Origin: an uncultured Synergistaceae bacterium
GTDB taxonomy: Bacteria > Synergistota > Synergistia > Synergistales > Dethiosulfovibrionaceae
DNA: 7,572 nt
Direction: 5' to 3'
Assembly (NCBI GenBank): GCA_902489135.1
Contig: CABTYW010000076.1
Span: forward strand, 1 to 7,572
Made by a program: the position numbers and the translations under genes. Below, piece by piece: positions 6,640 through 7,572 of this stretch (positions are counted from its first letter, which is position 1; the number at the start of each line of letters is the position of its first letter). The notes beneath the pieces are model-generated. The model saw only the letters and a list, made by a program, of their open reading frames with translations. It had not been told where the DNA came from and searched no databases.

Positions 6640-6668
6640 ATAATACAGCACTTTCCTGTAAAGCACAA
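6640..6668 (-). promoter_or_regulatory. Possible promoter of typA-gpsA
   Basis: On the minus strand, TTGTGC (6668-6663) and TATTAT (6645-6640) are separated by 17 bp, followed by a T-rich stretch. Transcription from about 6633 would give a leader near 50 nt. The -35 matches consensus only in its first half, so this is moderate. Read-through from the 188-aa gene upstream is also possible, because no terminator is visible between them. Confidence 0.45.
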
Positions 6669-6726
6669 GATGAAGGCCCGACGGCAGAACAGCTTGTCCT
6701 CTCCCGCGTCCATAAAGCGCCCTTTG

Positions 6727-7293
6727 TCAGTGAGGATCCGCCGGCTGATTTGCGCCTTGCGGGGTTACCAGTTGGTAGAGCTCGTTTTTCTCCTTTTTCT
6801 TCTTTGAGTTTTTTTGTCGGTGGAGCTTGATGGAGATGTCCAGATTGACTCCGCCGTGGGAAGGGCGAAGCTCTGCACTTTCAGCTTCCAGCCCCAGGGC
6901 TTTCAACGGCACGTTGACGGCGTCCAAAGTGGCTTCGTCAATTTTTTCAATGACGTGATCGGCGTCGTCGACAATTTTCTGAAGTGCGGGGGAAAGTTCA
7001 ATGCCCGAGGGCTTTTCCTCGTCATCGTTTTTTTTGAGCCGGGGATTTTCCCGTCGGAAGCCCGTGTCAAACCGACCTGTTTTGCTGCCGACGCCTTTAA
7101 AAGTGACAGGAGGATTTTGCCGCAGGGGCAAAGGCGCTGTCGCAGTCTCGCGTCGGAGATTTTTGTTGGGCGGAGGCAGCGCCCTTCCATTGGAACAGTC
7201 CGACGACGAAGCGGCGGCGCCGCGAGGTTCTGCCAAAAGGGCACAGGCACAGCACAACACTACCAGCAGGATCAAAGTTTTTTTTCGTCGCAT
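6727..7293 (-). CDS. Exported protein of unknown function (188 aa)
   Basis: I do not recognise this protein. It starts MRRKK followed by a hydrophobic, cysteine-rich stretch (residues 6-21: two adjacent cysteines, then another), which is a Sec signal peptide. Cleavage could be after A21 or around the AAAS at 26-29. The cysteines do not make a good lipobox, so lipoprotein status is doubtful. Residues about 38-97 are low-complexity, rich in P, R, N and K, and look disordered. A compact part follows: an acidic amphipathic helix (about 100-135, IVDDADHVIEKIDEATLDAV) and a beta-like tract (GGVNLDISIKL, 147-157). Next comes a lysine cluster (KKKKEK, 164-169) and a short tail. The ribosome site is weak (GGGGG at 7305-7309, 11 nt from ATG 7293), but the signal peptide supports this start. 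Promoter at 7363-7390. The gene lies between a SEC-C protein gene and typA on one strand. Confidence 0.7.
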   Translation of the reverse strand: MRRKKTLILLVVLCCACALLAEPRGAAASSSDCSNGRALPPPNKNLRRETATAPLPLRQNPPVTFKGVGSKTGRFDTGFRRENPRLKKNDDEEKPSGIELSPALQKIVDDADHVIEKIDEATLDAVNVPLKALGLEAESAELRPSHGGVNLDISIKLHRQKNSKKKKEKNELYQLVTPQGANQPADPH

Positions 7294-7362
7294 GGACAGT
7301 TCCGCCCCCTTTATCTTCGGATCACGGCAAAATAATTTTCTACTTCTCTATGGATCGTCCTC

Positions 7363-7390
7363 ATTTTAACATTATCGGCGTCGAAGAAAA
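7363..7390 (-). promoter_or_regulatory. Extended -10 promoter of the 188-aa exported protein
   Basis: On the minus strand, TAAAAT (7368-7363) is preceded by TGT (7371-7369), with TTTTCT (7390-7385) 16 bp upstream. The -35 and spacer match the HAD-gene promoter at 769-796 exactly in form. The -35 falls in the T-rich tail of the terminator just upstream. The predicted leader is about 60 nt. Confidence 0.5.
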
Positions 7391-7392
7391 AG

Positions 7393-7421
7393 AAAAAGTC
7401 GGTTGATTTAACCGACTTTTT
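7393..7421 (-). terminator. Strong intrinsic terminator after the SEC-C gene
   Basis: AAAAAGTCGGTT (7393-7404) and AACCGACTTTTT (7410-7421) form a perfect 12-bp stem with a 5-nt loop. On the minus strand the T-run continues as TTTTTCTTTTTC. It lies about 98 nt after the SEC-C gene stop and isolates that gene from the 188-aa gene. It could also work on plus-strand transcripts, but none is expected here. Confidence 0.88.
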
Positions 7422-7518
7422 ATGACGGGTCTGCAGAGAGTTTCATGACGTATTTCAAGATCATCGGCAATTTCCTGAGGCGAGGTCCCAAGGGGACGCC
7501 GCTATCAGCGCGGAAAAA
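7422..7518 (-). other. 3' untranslated / intergenic tract
   Basis: This tract of about 97 nt between the SEC-C gene stop and the terminator holds no supported gene. After the TAG the same frame happens to stay open for 32 codons to a TAA at 7420-7422. Another frame (7361-7501) is open for 46 codons without a normal start. A 25-codon ATG frame exists on the plus strand (7445-7522). None has convincing family similarity. Confidence 0.5.
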
Positions 7519-7572
7519 CTAACGGTTTCTTCCGCAGCAGAACTTATATTTTTTGCCGCTTCCGCAGGGGCA
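7519..7572 (-). CDS. C-terminal end of a SEC-C motif protein, probably SecA (partial, 17 codons)
   Basis: The last 17 codons before a TAG (7521-7519) read CPCGSGKKYKFCCGRNR. This is the SEC-C zinc-binding motif, CxCxSGKKYKxCCG, with all cysteines of the CxC...CC pattern present. The motif ends the preprotein translocase ATPase SecA, where it binds zinc and SecB or the ribosome. It also occurs at the ends of YchJ-like and other small proteins, so the identity of the whole gene cannot be settled from this fragment. The gene enters from the right edge on the minus strand and is followed by the terminator at 7393-7421. Confidence 0.85.
   Translation of the reverse strand, partial: CPCGSGKKYKFCCGRNR

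Noticed and set aside
7423..7521. Read-through of the SEC-C gene TAG (32 further in-frame codons)
   Set aside because: The SEC-C motif normally lies at the extreme C-terminus. The extension has no recognisable content and its TAA falls within the terminator stem, so ordinary termination at TAG is the simpler reading.
7445..7522. 25-codon plus-strand ATG frame (basic peptide)
   Set aside because: It has only a weak purine-rich stretch before the ATG, no promoter seen on the plus strand, and overlaps the 3' end of the SEC-C gene. This is not enough to call a gene.

Overview
The window reads as an ordinary chromosomal stretch of an anaerobic, moderately GC-rich bacterium, with no rRNA, tRNA, insertion sequence or CRISPR array seen. 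A clostridial-type 2[4Fe-4S] ferredoxin and a TAXI-type TRAP transporter binding protein, together with the codon style, suggest an anaerobic amino-acid/organic-acid fermenter. A diderm such as a member of the Synergistota is my best guess, but that rests on general impression and not on a marker sequence search.

Layout. (1) 1-575, minus strand: 5' part of a TAXI-family TRAP solute-binding protein running off the left edge, with a near-consensus promoter and a perfect inverted repeat just downstream of the predicted transcription start. (2) 576-856: divergent regulatory region, carrying a 10-bp motif three times. (3) 857-3306, plus strand: a two-gene translationally coupled unit, a HAD phosphatase (TTG start) overlapping by 4 nt a DUF255/YyaL-like protein whose thioredoxin-type CxxC has become SxxS. 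(4) 3307-3424: two back-to-back terminators separating converging units. (5) 3425-6582, minus strand: typA (bipA), gpsA and a 56-aa ferredoxin, in that transcription order. typA and gpsA are 12 nt apart and clearly cotranscribed. The ferredoxin has its own promoter, but no terminator is visible between gpsA and it. (6) 6727-7293, minus strand: an unrecognised 188-aa exported protein with its own promoter. (7) 7393-7421: a strong terminator. (8) 7519-7572, minus strand: the last 17 codons of a protein ending in a SEC-C zinc motif, as at the C-terminus of SecA.

How the genes fit together: typA (ribosome-associated GTPase), gpsA (glycerol-3-phosphate for phospholipids), the ferredoxin and the SEC-C protein are housekeeping functions. 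The HAD/DUF255 pair is of unknown physiological role. No convincing novel multi-gene system is present. The points most worth a second look are the active-site-less DUF255 protein, the operator-like elements at the TAXI and ferredoxin promoters, the repeated 10-mer upstream of the HAD gene, and the orphan exported protein.
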